A DNA stretch of 33,917 nucleotides from CAG-390 sp964579135 (GCA_964579135.1 CAZOFD010000016.1:1-33917); one strand, 5' to 3'; shown: positions 24,189 to 32,788, numbered from the stretch's first letter. Numbers and translations: made by a program. Notes: generated from the letters alone by a model not told the origin.

Positions 24189-24222
24189 AAAAAAGGCGCC
24201 GATCCCTTTTCGGGATCGGCGC
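24189..24222 (-). terminator. Terminator of the rpsF-ssb-rpsR operon
   Basis: An 11-bp perfect stem (24196-24206 with 24212-24222) with a 5-nt loop, followed on the minus strand by a T6 run (24194-24189). It lies just after the rpsR stop. Confidence 0.92.
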
Positions 24223-24244
24223 ACGAATGGGAAAATGCTCCCAA

Positions 24245-24514
24245 TCAGTCTCCTACGTAGGGCAGAAGAGCAACGTGACGGGAACGCTTGATGGCGTTCT
24301 GGAGCTCTCTTTGGTGCTTTGCGCAGGTGCCGGAGATGCGGCGGGGGAGGATCTTCCCGCGCTCGCTGATGAACTTGCGAAGACGGTTGGAATCCTTGTA
24401 GTCGATATAGTTGATCTTTTCTTCGCAGAAAACGCATACTTTTCTGCGACGGCGATTTGCGTTTGCGGGACGAGCTGCGCGAGGTGCGCGCTCTCTTTCG
24501 GGCTGTCTATCCAT
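24245..24514 (-). CDS. rpsR: 30S ribosomal protein S18
   Basis: 89 aa, ATG with AGGAG upstream. The core KVCVFCEEKINYIDYKD and the motif KILPRRISGTCAKHQREL are diagnostic. The CVFC pair and the later Cys and His suggest a zinc-binding (C+) form of S18. The first ~22 residues are Arg/Ala-rich. It is the third gene of rpsF-ssb-rpsR, the universal order in Firmicutes. Confidence 0.97.
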   Translation of the reverse strand: MDRQPERERAPRAARPANANRRRRKVCVFCEEKINYIDYKDSNRLRKFISERGKILPRRISGTCAKHQRELQNAIKRSRHVALLPYVGD

Positions 24515-24542
24515 AATAAAACTCTCCTATAATATTTTTCCC

Positions 24543-24992
24543 TCAGAAGGGGAGATCGTCGTCGTTTTTGACGACTTCGAAACTTTCCGCGGCGCCGGGG
24601 GTGGCGTAAGGCTCGCCGACAAATGCCGAACCGTCGTGAGATTGAGAATCACTTCTCGAATCAACGAACATAGCCTCGTCCACAACGACCTCGGTCGCGT
24701 AACGAGTCTGCCCTTGCTGGTCGGTCCATCTTCTCGTTTGGATGGAGCCCGTTATGCAAAGGGCGGAGCCTTTTTTGAAATAGCGTGCGATAAATTCCGC
24801 GGTCTGCCTCCAAGCGACGACGTTTATAAAGTCCGCTTGCTGCTGTTGGGAATTCGCATCGCTCGAACGATATCTGCGATTAACGGCAAGAGAAAATGAA
24901 ACGACCGAGATACCGCTTGCAGTGGTTTTGAGTTCGGGATTTCCCGTCAGCCGTCCGCAGAGAATGACTTTGTTGAGATTGAGATTTGCCAT
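24543..24992 (-). CDS. ssb: Single-stranded DNA-binding protein
   Basis: 149 aa, ATG behind GGAG. The OB fold begins NKVILCGRLTGNPELK and includes FINVVAWRQTAEFIARYFKKG. A Gln/Ser-rich linker leads to the acidic tip DDDLPF, which recruits replication and repair partners, including RecO, whose gene is in this window. The family and position between rpsF and rpsR are certain. Confidence 0.97.
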   Translation of the reverse strand: MANLNLNKVILCGRLTGNPELKTTASGISVVSFSLAVNRRYRSSDANSQQQQADFINVVAWRQTAEFIARYFKKGSALCITGSIQTRRWTDQQGQTRYATEVVVDEAMFVDSRSDSQSHDGSAFVGEPYATPGAAESFEVVKNDDDLPF

Positions 24993-25018
24993 GACTTACT
25001 CCTGCCTTGCAAAGACGA

Positions 25019-25435
25019 TCAGTTTTCCTGTGCCGCTTCTGCTGCGGGAGCTTCGGTGCTCTCGGCGGGAGCCGCTTCCTCGGCTGCGGGAGCGTTTGCC
25101 GCAGCTGCCTTGTCGGCTGCACGACGAGCGACCTTTTCAGCCTCTGCCTCGTCAAGACGTACGATGATGGAGCGCATAACGCTCTCGTCGATGTTCATAA
25201 GTCTCTCGAGCTCTGCGGGGAATGCGGAGGGCGCACGGAACGTAACGATCGTGTAATAACCCTCGTTTTTGTCGTTGATGGGGTACTCGAAGCGGCGCTT
25301 GCCCCACTCCGTAACGTCGATGATCTCGCCGTTTTCTTTGACGAGGCTTACGAATTTCGATACCTTTTCGGCAGTTGCGTCGCAAATGTCGGTAACGAAC
25401 ATACACTCGTAAGCATTGTTCTTGATTGTATCCAT
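25019..25435 (-). CDS. rpsF: 30S ribosomal protein S6
   Basis: 138 aa, ATG with GGGAGGT upstream. Residues 1-~98 are the S6 fold (YECMFVTD, then WGKRRFEYPINDKNEGYYTI). The remaining ~40 residues form an Ala/Glu/Pro-rich acidic tail (for example AEEAAPAESTEAPAAEA), longer than in the ~95-aa Bacillus protein. S6 pairs with S18 on the 30S platform. It is the first gene of the operon and has a strong promoter about 80 nt upstream. Confidence 0.97.
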   Translation of the reverse strand: MDTIKNNAYECMFVTDICDATAEKVSKFVSLVKENGEIIDVTEWGKRRFEYPINDKNEGYYTIVTFRAPSAFPAELERLMNIDESVMRSIIVRLDEAEAEKVARRAADKAAAANAPAAEEAAPAESTEAPAAEAAQEN

Positions 25436-25516
25436 AATAACCTCCCTATGGACTTGTGGCCGCAGTGGTCTGCGGCAAGGAGACGGGATTGCAAAATTTT
25501 CCCGTACCGAGAAAGT

Positions 25517-25545
25517 ATTATATCACATATGCGACGCTTTGTCAA
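25517..25545 (-). promoter_or_regulatory. Sigma-A promoter of rpsF-ssb-rpsR
   Basis: On the minus strand TTGACA (25545-25540), 17 nt, TATAAT (25522-25517), with TG one base before the -10. The leader to the rpsF ATG is about 75 nt. It shares the 334-nt divergent gap 25436-25769 with the murD promoter. Confidence 0.9.
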
Positions 25546-25657
25546 TGCTTTTTGCCGTTTGTGCGCGGAAATAAAAGCGAAAAATGCTTTTTTTATCGCA
25601 TTTTGCGAACTTGCGGCGCCCGGAATCGCGCTAAAAAACGAATTTGAGCAAAAAGTG

Positions 25658-25686
25658 TTGCTAAAACGCTTAAAATATTATATAAT
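25658..25686 (+). promoter_or_regulatory. Sigma-A promoter of murD
   Basis: TTGCTA (25658-25663), 17 nt, TATAAT (25681-25686). The leader to the ATG at 25770 holds two small hairpins: 25693-25698 with 25706-25711, and 25722-25728 with 25737-25743. Apart from these and the two promoters I see nothing in the 334-nt gap 25436-25769. Confidence 0.8.
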
Positions 25687-25769
25687 AAAATGTCGGGGTT
25701 TAAATCCCCGAAACAAACGCGGTCCGCGACAAAATGCGCGGACTCGGGCTTGAGTTTTAGGAGACGAAG

Positions 25770-27191
25770 ATGGAAAAACTCGATCGCGAGATAACCAAGA
25801 GGCTTGACGGCGGAAAAGCGCTGATACTCGGTTTCGGTGTTTCGAACAGACCTTTGGCAAACAAACTCGCTTATATGGGCTCGCGCTTGACGGTGCGGGA
25901 CGCAAAGCCTTTTTCGGCGCTCGGCGACGATGCGGAGAGGCTTGCCTTGCTCGGCGTACGCTTTGAGTGCGGTTGCGACCCGACTCGGGGCATACTCGAT
26001 GCTTCGGGGGAGGATACGGTGATATTTCGTTCGCCCGGTATAAGAGACGACGCCGGCGAACTGACCGAGGCGGTACGGCAAGGCGCACTTTTAACGTCGG
26101 AAACGGAATGGTTTTGCGACGCGGTACGCGGCAAAGTATACGCGGTGACGGGCAGCGACGGCAAAACGACCACCACGACCATCACGTCTTTGCTGCTTGC
26201 GGGAACGGATGGGCGCGTTTTTCTCGGTGGCAATATCGGCACGCCGCTCCTTGACAAGGTCGACGAGATCGGCGAGGGGGACTCCGTCGTGCTCGAACTT
26301 TCGAGCTTTCAGCTTAAGACGATGCGCGGCGGTCTTCGGCGTGCGGTCATAACGAACGTATCGCCGAATCACCTGAATTGGCATACGGATATGGCGGAAT
26401 ACGTCGCGTCGAAATACAACGTATTCGGGGCGCAGACGGAACTTTTGGTGCTTAATGCGAAAAATGCCGAATGTCGTCGCGCCGCGGAGCTTTTTGCGGG
26501 GCAGGTGATCTTTTTTTCCGCATATACGTCGTCTTTCGAGGAGACTGTCGGTGAAAGAGTCGACGCCTCGGCGATCTTTTTGCGCGACGGGAATATAGTT
26601 TGTTCCGACGGCAAAAACGAGGAAGTTATGCTTGCCGTGAGCGACGTTAGGCTTTGCGGACTGCACAATATCGAAAATTATATGGCAGCGATCGGCGTGA
26701 CCTACGGGAGAGTGCCGAAAGAGCGCATTGTCGAGGTCGCGCGATCTTTCGCGGGCGTGCCGCACAGATTCGAGTTTGTGCGCGAGTGCGGCGGCGTAAG
26801 ATACTACAACAGCTCGATAGATTCCAGCCCCACGCGTACGGCTGCGGCGCTGTCGGTAGCCGAGCAAATGGGCGTTCGCCCCGTCGTGATATGCGGCGGC
26901 CGCGACAAGCACCTGCCGCTTGACCTTCTTGCCGAGGAGCTCGCGGCAAAAGCCGCGGCGGCTGTGCTGACGGGCGAGGCGGCGGATAAGATAGCCGCCG
27001 CGATAGACTCTTGCAAGGTGCGCGTGCCGTACGTCGTCGAGCCCGATTTTACCTCGGCGGTGGAGCGTGCGCGCTCTCTTGCCGAGCCGGGAGGTATGGT
27101 GCTTTTGTCGCCCGCCTGCACGAGTTTTGACAGATTTGATAATTTTGAGCGCCGCGGCGAACGCTTTAAGGAGATCGTTAACGGCTTTTGA
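25770..27191 (+). CDS. murD: UDP-N-acetylmuramoyl-L-alanine:D-glutamate ligase
   Basis: 473 aa, ATG behind AGGAG. An N-terminal Rossmann-like domain (LILGFGVSNRPLA) binds the UDP substrate. The ATP loop GSDGKTTTTT is at residues 128-137, followed by GNIGTPLL, LELSSFQL and NVSPNHLNWH. The C-terminal domain has GVPHRFEFV, YNSSIDSSPTRTAAAL and LLSPACTSFDRFDNFERRG. It adds D-Glu in the cytoplasmic peptidoglycan pathway. It stands apart from any mra/fts cluster and from the MurE-like gene 13 kb away, so the wall genes here are dispersed. The peptidase genes follow after 61 nt with no strong terminator or promoter between. Confidence 0.96.
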   Translation: MEKLDREITKRLDGGKALILGFGVSNRPLANKLAYMGSRLTVRDAKPFSALGDDAERLALLGVRFECGCDPTRGILDASGEDTVIFRSPGIRDDAGELTEAVRQGALLTSETEWFCDAVRGKVYAVTGSDGKTTTTTITSLLLAGTDGRVFLGGNIGTPLLDKVDEIGEGDSVVLELSSFQLKTMRGGLRRAVITNVSPNHLNWHTDMAEYVASKYNVFGAQTELLVLNAKNAECRRAAELFAGQVIFFSAYTSSFEETVGERVDASAIFLRDGNIVCSDGKNEEVMLAVSDVRLCGLHNIENYMAAIGVTYGRVPKERIVEVARSFAGVPHRFEFVRECGGVRYYNSSIDSSPTRTAAALSVAEQMGVRPVVICGGRDKHLPLDLLAEELAAKAAAAVLTGEAADKIAAAIDSCKVRVPYVVEPDFTSAVERARSLAEPGGMVLLSPACTSFDRFDNFERRGERFKEIVNGF

Positions 27192-27252
27192 AGCGGTCGC
27201 GGCGCCGAGGGCGCAATACGCGCAATATTTTTAGTAAAAACGAGGGAAAACG

Positions 27253-28320
27253 ATGCTTGATCTGAAACAGACCGTGATATCGCTCGCTTCGATGATGTCC
27301 GTCTCGGGGCATACGCGATATGACGAGAAAAAACTTCGCGACTTCGTCGCGCCGTATTTCGACGAGATACGGGACGACGGCGTGGGCAACTTTACGTTCG
27401 TCCGCCGTTGCGGGCAGCCGAACGCCAAAAAAATACTGATCGATACACATTTCGACGAGATCGGTATGCTTGTCACGGACGTAAAAGAGAACGGCTTTTT
27501 GACTTTTACAAACGTCGGCGGGCTCGATACGCGTATTCTTCAGGGGTGCGACGTTACCGTTTACGGTAAGGAAGGGAAAAAGATATACGGCGTGATCACC
27601 TCGACGCCGCCGCATCTTCGCGCCAAGGGGGCGGGCGACAAGCTGCCCGAGCTTACCGAACTTATGATAGACACCGGGCTTTGCGACGAGGAGGCGCGTC
27701 GTTATATAGACGTCGGTACGCCCGTGGGGTTTGCGCCCGTGTACTCCGACCTCGGCACTTCTCGCATCAGCGGCAAGGCTTTTGACGACAAGGCTTGCGG
27801 CGCGTGCGCACTTGCCGCCGTTGCGGCAACGCCGCGCGAGGAACTTTGGGGCGACGTGTACCTTTTGTTCTCGGATTACGAGGAGGACGGCGGATATATG
27901 ACGGGCGCGCGGTGCGGCGCTTTCGGCGTTATGCCCGATTGCGCACTTGTTGCCGACGTTAATCTCGGAAGAACTCCCGATACGAAAAAACGCGAAACGG
28001 TGGCGCTCGGCGCGGGCGCTTCTATAACGCTTTGCCCGATTACGGACAGGGCTTTGAGCAAGGTTTTGGCAAACGAAGCCGAAAATCGCGGTATACCCGT
28101 TCAAATAAGCGTGAGCGGCGGCGGCACTGGGACGAATACGAACGTCGTTTCGCTCGTCGGAGAGGGAATCCCCACGGTGGACGTCGGCTTGCCGCTCAAG
28201 AGTATGCACACGTACACCGAGGTCATAGACCTCGGCGACGCCGAGGCACTGCGGGATCTTATCGCGCTTTTCATAACTTCGTCCGCCGTACAAGCGGAGC
28301 TTGAAAGGAGTTTTTCATGA
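27253..28320 (+). CDS. M42-family metallo-aminopeptidase, copy 1
   Basis: 355 aa, ATG with GAGGG upstream. The dinuclear metal site can be traced: H in DTHFDEIG near residue 77, D in FDDKACG near 178, the Glu pair in DYEEDGG near 212, D in ADVNLG near 235, and H in MHTYTEV near 318. M42 enzymes are cytosolic aminopeptidases, often large tetrahedral complexes, that trim short peptides. The Glu pair lies in Y-E-E-D rather than the usual Q-E-E-V/I-G, so this copy is the most divergent of the three. The stop overlaps the start of copy 2. Confidence 0.88.
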   Translation: MLDLKQTVISLASMMSVSGHTRYDEKKLRDFVAPYFDEIRDDGVGNFTFVRRCGQPNAKKILIDTHFDEIGMLVTDVKENGFLTFTNVGGLDTRILQGCDVTVYGKEGKKIYGVITSTPPHLRAKGAGDKLPELTELMIDTGLCDEEARRYIDVGTPVGFAPVYSDLGTSRISGKAFDDKACGACALAAVAATPREELWGDVYLLFSDYEEDGGYMTGARCGAFGVMPDCALVADVNLGRTPDTKKRETVALGAGASITLCPITDRALSKVLANEAENRGIPVQISVSGGGTGTNTNVVSLVGEGIPTVDVGLPLKSMHTYTEVIDLGDAEALRDLIALFITSSAVQAELERSFS

Positions 28321-29384
28321 TCAAGATAAACGAGGGCGCTGTCGATCTGTTGCGCCGCTTGTCGCTGACTTTCGGACCGACCGGAGCTGAAGAGGAAGCG
28401 GCGAACGCCGTTGCGGACGAGCTTCGTGCGTTGGGCGCGGAATATACGCGCGACAGACGGGGGAATATCTACGTGCGAGTCGCCGCCAAGAAAGACGGCG
28501 CGCCGCGAGTTATGATCTCGGCACATTTGGACGAGGTCGGGTTTATTATAAGCGAGATCGACGATGGCGGCTACGTGCGTTTCGAGTGCCTGGGGGGGAT
28601 CGACCCCGCCGTTCTTTGCGGGAAAAGAGTGGTTTTCAACGGTAAGTGCGGCAAGGTGCGCGGAGTGATAGCTTCGAAAGCCATACACCACCAAACCGCG
28701 GAGGAGCGGAAAAAGGTTACCCGCGCCTCGGATATGTACGTTGACGTCGGTTCCGTGTCGCGTGAGGAAACGGAAAAGCTGCTTGAGCTCGGCGATTGCG
28801 GCACATTCGACTCCGAATTCGTTCGCTTCGGTACGGACGGCAAATTCGTAAAGGGCAAGGCTATCGACGATCGTCTCGGCTGTGCCGTTATGCTGTTGAC
28901 GTTGGAACGCTTGCTCGGCGGCGAAGCGCCCGAGGCGGAACTTATATTCGCGTTTACGGTTTGCGAGGAGATCGGGCGCTCGGGCGGTCAGCTCGCCGCG
29001 CAAAAATTTGCGCCGGATTACGCCGTGATTCTCGAGACCACGGCGGTTGCGGATCTGCCGAACGTCGAGAAACACGCGCGTGTTGCCGCGCTCGGCGACG
29101 GCGGCGCGATATCGCTTGCGGACAGGTCGACGATATACGATCGCGAACTGGTCGAGGCGATAACGGGGATAGGCGCAAAGCACGGGATACCCGTCCAGGT
29201 GAAAAAATACGTGTCCGGCGGTAACGACGCGGGGCACGTCCACAAGTCCTGCGGCGGCGTTCGCGTGCTCGCGATGTCCGCGCCGACAAGGTATCTCCAT
29301 TCTCCCGCCTGCGTTGCGTCGCTTGACGATTATGCGGCGATGACGGAACTGCTTTCGGCTTTTCTTACCGAATATTCATTTTAA
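28317..29384 (+). CDS. M42-family metallo-aminopeptidase, copy 2
   Basis: 355 aa, ATG overlapping the previous stop, with AAGGAG upstream. Ligands are H in AHLDEVG, D in IDDRLGC, the Glu pair in CEEIG, Glu in LETTAVAD and His in YLHSPACV. The Glu of LETT replaces the Asp of other M42 subgroups and may indicate a different metal or substrate preference. About one third identical by eye to copies 1 and 3, so the three are old paralogues and not a recent duplication. A 21-nt gap with GGAGG leads to copy 3. Confidence 0.9.
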   Translation: MIKINEGAVDLLRRLSLTFGPTGAEEEAANAVADELRALGAEYTRDRRGNIYVRVAAKKDGAPRVMISAHLDEVGFIISEIDDGGYVRFECLGGIDPAVLCGKRVVFNGKCGKVRGVIASKAIHHQTAEERKKVTRASDMYVDVGSVSREETEKLLELGDCGTFDSEFVRFGTDGKFVKGKAIDDRLGCAVMLLTLERLLGGEAPEAELIFAFTVCEEIGRSGGQLAAQKFAPDYAVILETTAVADLPNVEKHARVAALGDGGAISLADRSTIYDRELVEAITGIGAKHGIPVQVKKYVSGGNDAGHVHKSCGGVRVLAMSAPTRYLHSPACVASLDDYAAMTELLSAFLTEYSF

Positions 29385-29405
29385 ATCAACGGAGGAATAA
29401 TATAA

Positions 29406-30389
29406 ATGTACGCAACACTGAAAAAACTTGTCGGCGCTTTCGGCGTTTCCGGCAGAGAAAACGACGTCGCGTCCGTTATCGAAAAAGAGATCGCGCCGTA
29501 CGTCGACGAGATCAAGCGGGACGCGCTCGGCAATATTATCGCACTTAAGCGCGGGCACGGCGGCAAAAAGGTCGCGCTTTGCGCCCATATGGACGAGATA
29601 GGCTTTATGGCGACTTATATAGAGGACAACGGTTATATCCGCATTGCGCCTATGGGCGGTATAAATTGCGTTGCGGCGGCGTTCTCCGAGGTCGTTTTCG
29701 AGAACGGAGTAAAGGGTGTTTTGGTCCTCGAGGATTCGTGCAAGCCCGAGGATATCGACTGTGCGAAAATGGCGGTCGATATAGGCGCTTCGAGCGCGAA
29801 AGAAGCCGCAAGACGCGTTAAGATAGGCGACTGCCTGTCTTTGGCGCACGGCGTTACGAGGTTCGGCGCGAATCGCGCGTTCGGTCGCCCGCTTGACAAC
29901 AGGCTCGGTTGCGCCGTGCTTATCGAGGCGGCGCGAAAGACCGGCGGCAGCGCAAACGACGTGTATTACGTTTTCAGCGTTCAGGAAGAGGTCGGCTGTC
30001 GCGGCGCCGGTCCCGCGGCATACTCCGTCGACGCGGACGTCGCGCTTAACGTCGACGTTTGCGGAACGGGAGACCGCCTCTCTTGCCCCCCTATGGCGGT
30101 CAAACTCGGCAAGGGCGCAGCGATAAAGGTGCGTGACCGCGCCGTTATCTGTTCGCCCGAAGTTACCGAGACCCTGCGCGGTATAGCCAAGGAGCGCGGT
30201 ATAGCCTATCAGAACGAAATAACCGTCGGCGGATCGACCGACACGTCCGTTTTGCAGTCCGCGCGTGCGGGTGCGGCGGTCGGCGCGGTTTCCGTGCCGC
30301 TCAGATATATCCATTCCGGTGTGGAATGCGTGGATCTTCGCGACGCGAGTGCGGCTGCCGAGCTTGTCGCCGAGTTTGCGGCACATTAA
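29406..30389 (+). CDS. M42-family metallo-aminopeptidase, copy 3
   Basis: 327 aa, ATG behind CGGAGGAAT. The site is canonical: AHMDEIG, LDNRLGC, VQEEVGCRGA, NVDVCGTGD and YIHSGVEC. It is the copy closest to standard YsdC/glutamyl-aminopeptidase-type M42 proteins. The three adjacent copies could form mixed or separate oligomers with different side-chain preferences; that is inference. ynbB begins 10 nt after its stop. Confidence 0.92.
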   Translation: MYATLKKLVGAFGVSGRENDVASVIEKEIAPYVDEIKRDALGNIIALKRGHGGKKVALCAHMDEIGFMATYIEDNGYIRIAPMGGINCVAAAFSEVVFENGVKGVLVLEDSCKPEDIDCAKMAVDIGASSAKEAARRVKIGDCLSLAHGVTRFGANRAFGRPLDNRLGCAVLIEAARKTGGSANDVYYVFSVQEEVGCRGAGPAAYSVDADVALNVDVCGTGDRLSCPPMAVKLGKGAAIKVRDRAVICSPEVTETLRGIAKERGIAYQNEITVGGSTDTSVLQSARAGAAVGAVSVPLRYIHSGVECVDLRDASAAAELVAEFAAH

Positions 30390-30399
30390 GGGGTGCACC

Positions 30400-31644
30400 G
30401 TGTTTTCGGACAAGATAAAAGCTTTGGCGAGTGAGGCGGAGAGCGCTTTGGCAAGCGCTTTCGCCGCGATAGATTCCGTTACGTTCGATAATACCGCAAA
30501 GATAATGGAGGCTTTTCGCGAGGAACGCGTGAACGACGCTTGCTTCGCGGGCAGTTCCGGCTACGGTTACGACGACCGCGGCAGGGAAGTGCTCGACCGA
30601 GTTTGGGCGCGGGTGTTCGGCACGGAAGCGGCTCTTGTGAGGCATAATTTCGTAAACGGCACTCACGCGTTGTCGACGGCGCTTTTCGGTCTTTTGCGCC
30701 CGGGAGACGTACTGTTTTCCGTGAGCGGCAAGCCGTACGACACGCTCGACGAGGTTATCGGACTGTCGGGCGACGCGGGCAACGGATCTTTGGCGGATTT
30801 CGGCGTTCGTTACGAAGAGCTTCCGCTTGTGAACGGAAAGCTCGACGTTGACGGTATAGTTCGCCGCGTCAAAGAAGAGCCGTCGATAAAGGTCGTTTTC
30901 GTGCAACGCTCGAAAGGTTATATGGATCGCCGTACGCTGACGCCCTTTGAGATATCCGAGCTTTATCGCGCGGTAAAGGCGGCTCGAAAGGGTGTGTATC
31001 TCGTCGTGGACAATTGCTACGGCGAATTTACGAGGGGCGAGGAGCCGCAGGCGGATCTTCTCGTCGGCTCGCTTATCAAAAATGCCGGCGGCGGTATCGC
31101 GCAAACGGGCGGATATCTTGCGGGCAGTGCGCGCGCGGTGGAGCTCGCCTCTTACAGGCTTACGACGGTCGGTACGGGCGGAGAGGTCGGCGCGACCCTC
31201 GGGCAGAACAAGAATATGTTTCAGGGTTTGTTCTTTGCGCCCCAAACCACGGCGTCTGCGATAAAAACGGCTCGCTTTGCCGCATACGTTTTCGAAAAAC
31301 TCGGATTTTGCGTTTCGCCCTCTTGGGACGAGGAGCGCGCGGACATAATTCAAACGGTGGCGATGGGCAGTCGCGAGGGGCTTTGTGCCTTTTGTCGCGG
31401 AATACAAGCGGGCTCGCCCGTCGATTCGTACGTTGCGCCGGAGCCGTGGGCTATGCCGGGCTACTCCGACGAGGTCATAATGGCTGCCGGGGCATTCGTT
31501 CAGGGCGCGTCCTCGGAACTCTCGGCAGACGGACCTTTGCGTGAGCCGTATATCGCCTTTTTGCAGGGCGGTCTTACTTACGAAAGCGGAAAATACGGCA
31601 TTATGACAGCCGCGGAGTACGTCGTAAACGCACTTAAACTTTAA
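30400..31644 (+). CDS. ynbB: YnbB-like PLP-dependent enzyme (methionine gamma-lyase-related, 'aluminium resistance' family)
   Basis: 414 aa from the GTG at 30400, behind AAGGGG; the in-frame ATG further upstream lies inside the M42 gene. The family signature is seen in GYGYDDRGREVLDRVWARVFG, split around residue 55, and HNFVNGTHALSTALFG. The PLP lysine is probably K227 in GSLIKNAGGG, with the Asp of VVDNCYGEF as the pyridine-N partner. The family is related to Cys/Met metabolism enzymes; the aluminium-resistance label is historical and the physiological reaction is unclear. Its place after three peptidases suggests use of released amino acids, but this is inference. It overlaps the convergent S1-domain gene by 4 nt. 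Confidence 0.9.
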   Translation: MFSDKIKALASEAESALASAFAAIDSVTFDNTAKIMEAFREERVNDACFAGSSGYGYDDRGREVLDRVWARVFGTEAALVRHNFVNGTHALSTALFGLLRPGDVLFSVSGKPYDTLDEVIGLSGDAGNGSLADFGVRYEELPLVNGKLDVDGIVRRVKEEPSIKVVFVQRSKGYMDRRTLTPFEISELYRAVKAARKGVYLVVDNCYGEFTRGEEPQADLLVGSLIKNAGGGIAQTGGYLAGSARAVELASYRLTTVGTGGEVGATLGQNKNMFQGLFFAPQTTASAIKTARFAAYVFEKLGFCVSPSWDEERADIIQTVAMGSREGLCAFCRGIQAGSPVDSYVAPEPWAMPGYSDEVIMAAGAFVQGASSELSADGPLREPYIAFLQGGLTYESGKYGIMTAAEYVVNALKL

Positions 31645-32600
31645 AATACGGTTCTTACCGTCCTTTGCGCGCACGCGGGCGAATAATTCCATTCGCTCAC
31701 GTGCGCCGTTTTTTCGCAATCGACGAACAGTTGCTCGCGCGGCGCCTCGCCGCTCGGCGCGTGGGTGTCTATAAGTATCAGCTTGACCTTCATTCTTTCG
31801 GGGATGATGCTTTTTACGTAGACCGCCGCGACGTCTCCGACGGAATAGCCCTCGTCCTCTTCGCCGTCTTTGCGCTCGGCAAGACCGGCGAGATTCGGCG
31901 CGAGCTCGACGAAAACGCCGTAATTTTCGATGCTTCTAACGATGCCCGCAACGGTTTGCCCCGGAGAAAACTTCGCGGCGTTTTCTTCCCACGTTCCGAG
32001 GAGCTCTTTGCGCGTGAGGAATATCCTGCCGTTCGTTTCGTCTATCGATCGCACGACGGCGTACGTATAGCAGCCGCAGGCGAGCCTGTCGCGCGGGTGC
32101 GATATTCTCGATACCGAAAGGCAGTCGACGGGAATAAGCGCACATATGCCGCAACCGATGTCGGCGAAGGCACCGAAGTTTTCGAGGTGGGTTATTTTTA
32201 TGCGAACGACGTCGCCGGGGATGAGGTCCGCGAGATAATTCAGCATACATTCTTTTTGCGCTTCGCGACGTGACAGCACCGCGCACGGTTCGCCGTTTTT
32301 GTGCGAGATTCCCGTGACTTTAAAGCAGACGGGCTTGCCCACGCGGGTGATGACGGCGATGTCTTTGATATCCTCGCCGTTGCGACGGAGGAGAACTTCG
32401 GAGCGCGGCATAATGCCGCGTATTCCGCCGAGATCGAAGTGCAGATTGAGCTCGGAGTCGCACATCAGAGCGGTTTCCTCAAGTATCACGCCCGAGGCGA
32501 CGGCGCGCTCGATCGTCGCCCGACACGAGAGCGAGGCGCGGTTTTCGGCAGTGTGGATTATCATTCCTTCGGGTTTATACTTTGCGTTCACGGTTTTCAA
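31641..32600 (-). CDS. Protein with three S1 RNA-binding domains
   Basis: 319 aa from a TTG at 32600 with AAGGAG 4 nt upstream; an in-frame GTG three codons later is a possible alternative. Three S1-like units follow: a degenerate one (about 32-110), one beginning DVVRIKITHLENFGAFADIG (about 130-205) and one beginning TVAGIVRSIENYGVFVELA (about 215-290). Cys residues are frequent for this window (CGICALIP, ACGCYTY). Similar multi-S1 proteins occur in Clostridia next to unrelated genes, and a role in translation or RNA handling is likely but not defined. No convincing promoter was seen in the 240-nt gap to rplM. Confidence 0.82.
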   Translation of the reverse strand: MKTVNAKYKPEGMIIHTAENRASLSCRATIERAVASGVILEETALMCDSELNLHFDLGGIRGIMPRSEVLLRRNGEDIKDIAVITRVGKPVCFKVTGISHKNGEPCAVLSRREAQKECMLNYLADLIPGDVVRIKITHLENFGAFADIGCGICALIPVDCLSVSRISHPRDRLACGCYTYAVVRSIDETNGRIFLTRKELLGTWEENAAKFSPGQTVAGIVRSIENYGVFVELAPNLAGLAERKDGEEDEGYSVGDVAAVYVKSIIPERMKVKLILIDTHAPSGEAPREQLFVDCEKTAHVSEWNYSPACAQRTVRTVF

Positions 32601-32689
32601 ATTGCTCCTTTTCGCTTTTTGTTAATATATATTGCTCGAAATTCGAAAAAATGCGGGAGCTTGAGTGCGAAAAATGATATAACGTTGGC

Positions 32690-32788
32690 TCGATTTGCGA
32701 GAAAAAAGAGAAAAATTAAAGAAAAACGAAGAAAATACCGTGATAAATTAAAAAAAGTGTTGACAAGCCGCTTTTCGTATGTTATAAT
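32690..32788 (+). promoter_or_regulatory. Promoter of rplM-rpsI with A-rich upstream element
   Basis: TTGACA (32760-32765), 17 nt, TATAAT (32783-32788), with TG one base before the -10. The 70 nt upstream are almost pure A/T with phased A-runs (for example 32748-32756), as expected for an UP element at a strong ribosomal-protein promoter. Confidence 0.88.
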
